From positions 1 through 64,000 of the forward strand of contig CAYSOF010000004.1 in assembly GCA_964432595.1 (NCBI GenBank): DNA of 64,000 nucleotides, in the 5' to 3' direction. The notes under the pieces are model-generated. The model saw only the letters and a program-made list of their open reading frames with translations. It did not search any database and had not been told where the DNA came from. Below, piece after piece: positions 63,769 to 64,000 of this stretch; position 1 is the first letter of the stretch; each line of letters opens with the position of its first letter. Both the position numbers and the translations under genes were made by a program. This DNA comes from DASYLJ01 sp964432595. GTDB lineage: Bacteria > Desulfobacterota > Binatia > DP-6.

Positions 63769-64000
63769 CTAGGAAGCGCCGCGCCAGGACGCGTCTGTGA
63801 GCGGTGCTGTGCGGGACCCGCGGCCGGCCAGCACCCGCTTCGCGTCGCGATAGCCGTGCGCCATGAGCATTCGGTTCTTGCGGGGATGCGCCTGGAACAC
63901 GGCCAGCGGGCCGAAGCCGCTCCACTCCTCGGTGGGCTCGATGACCGTCACCGGCACGCCGTGGAAGCGGCCGTCGTCCATCAGCGCGTAGAGCCAGCCG
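63769..64000 (-). CDS. Partial gene, unknown function, start beyond the window
   Basis: The C-terminal 76 or so residues of a protein whose start lies beyond 64000. The visible part reads GWLYALMDDGRF, then TEEWSGFGPLAVFQAHPRKNR and a tail MLMAHGYRDAKRVLAGRG. It is compact and mixed alpha/beta with no domain I can name. The stop is 9 nt from the ppa start, on the same strand, so it precedes ppa in the direction of transcription and may be co-transcribed. The N-terminal sequence is needed to identify it. Confidence 0.6.
   Translation of the reverse strand, partial: GWLYALMDDGRFHGVPVTVIEPTEEWSGFGPLAVFQAHPRKNRMLMAHGYRDAKRVLAGRGSRTAPLTDASWRGAS

Overview
This is 64 kb of a high-GC bacterial chromosome (Gram-negative, diderm) with very tight gene packing. 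Diderm character is shown by a TamA/TamB-type outer-membrane pair, an RND efflux pump with a lipoprotein adaptor, and secreted proteins with signal peptides. Other lineage hints are an F420-type oxidoreductase and a lone FrhB-like protein, acyl-CoA and thiolase genes, a carotenoid oxygenase, and secreted proteins built from C-x-DGN-x-CT repeats and a KA-x-x-CHA-type tandem domain. I associate this mix with uncultured deltaproteobacteria-like lineages such as Binatota; that placement is inference. There is no 16S rRNA in the window.  Layout. 1-7417 (minus) is a coupled, phage- or plasmid-like module: an XRE regulator, a 124-aa unknown, a zinc-ribbon protein of a phage-associated type, an SbcD-like nuclease, an SbcC/Rad50-like ATPase with a zinc hook, a 101-aa helical protein, and a ParB-family protein that runs off the left edge. 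A divergent 139-aa unknown (7527-7946) marks the junction with the core chromosome.  7919-14570 holds an FrhB-like iron-sulfur protein, a patatin-like lipase, a thiolase, a HAD phosphatase, replicative helicase DnaB and ThiE. 14580-22197 (minus) is an NtrB/NtrC pair, an FmdB-type zinc ribbon, and the PrkA/YeaH/SpoVR stress operon, which has a near-consensus sigma-54 promoter upstream. tRNA-Gln and tRNA-Glu follow gltX (22648-24250). 24420-28206 has a single-domain response regulator, a half copy of tRNA-Lys, a secreted protein, the intact tRNA-Lys, YbaK, a regulator and a hydrolase.  28286-41510 carries a 1054-aa secreted beta-helix/Cys-rich protein, a probable glycosyltransferase, a dehydrogenase, GpmA, a fatty acid desaturase, an alkylglycerone-phosphate-synthase-like flavoprotein, two RRM proteins, a GST, an F420-type LLM oxidoreductase and a ferredoxin plus its reductase. 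41569-46153 is an acyl-CoA block: enoyl-CoA hydratase, tRNA-Glu, two paired acyl-CoA dehydrogenases and an MFS exporter. 46155-50945 is a TetR-RND efflux operon behind tandem palindromic operators. 50946-59515 holds AlgH, a hydrolase, ThiD, a degenerate 6-phosphogluconolactonase, TamB and TamA. 59572-64000 holds citrate synthase, a 135-nt nested palindrome, a TetR with a carotenoid oxygenase, inorganic pyrophosphatase and a partial unknown gene.  Across the window many genes show a -10-like element, often TGCTACA, only 7-10 nt before the start codon. This suggests leaderless or near-leaderless transcription is common. One RRM gene has an apparent ATT start behind a perfect Shine-Dalgarno. No CRISPR array, rRNA, transposase or integrase was seen.
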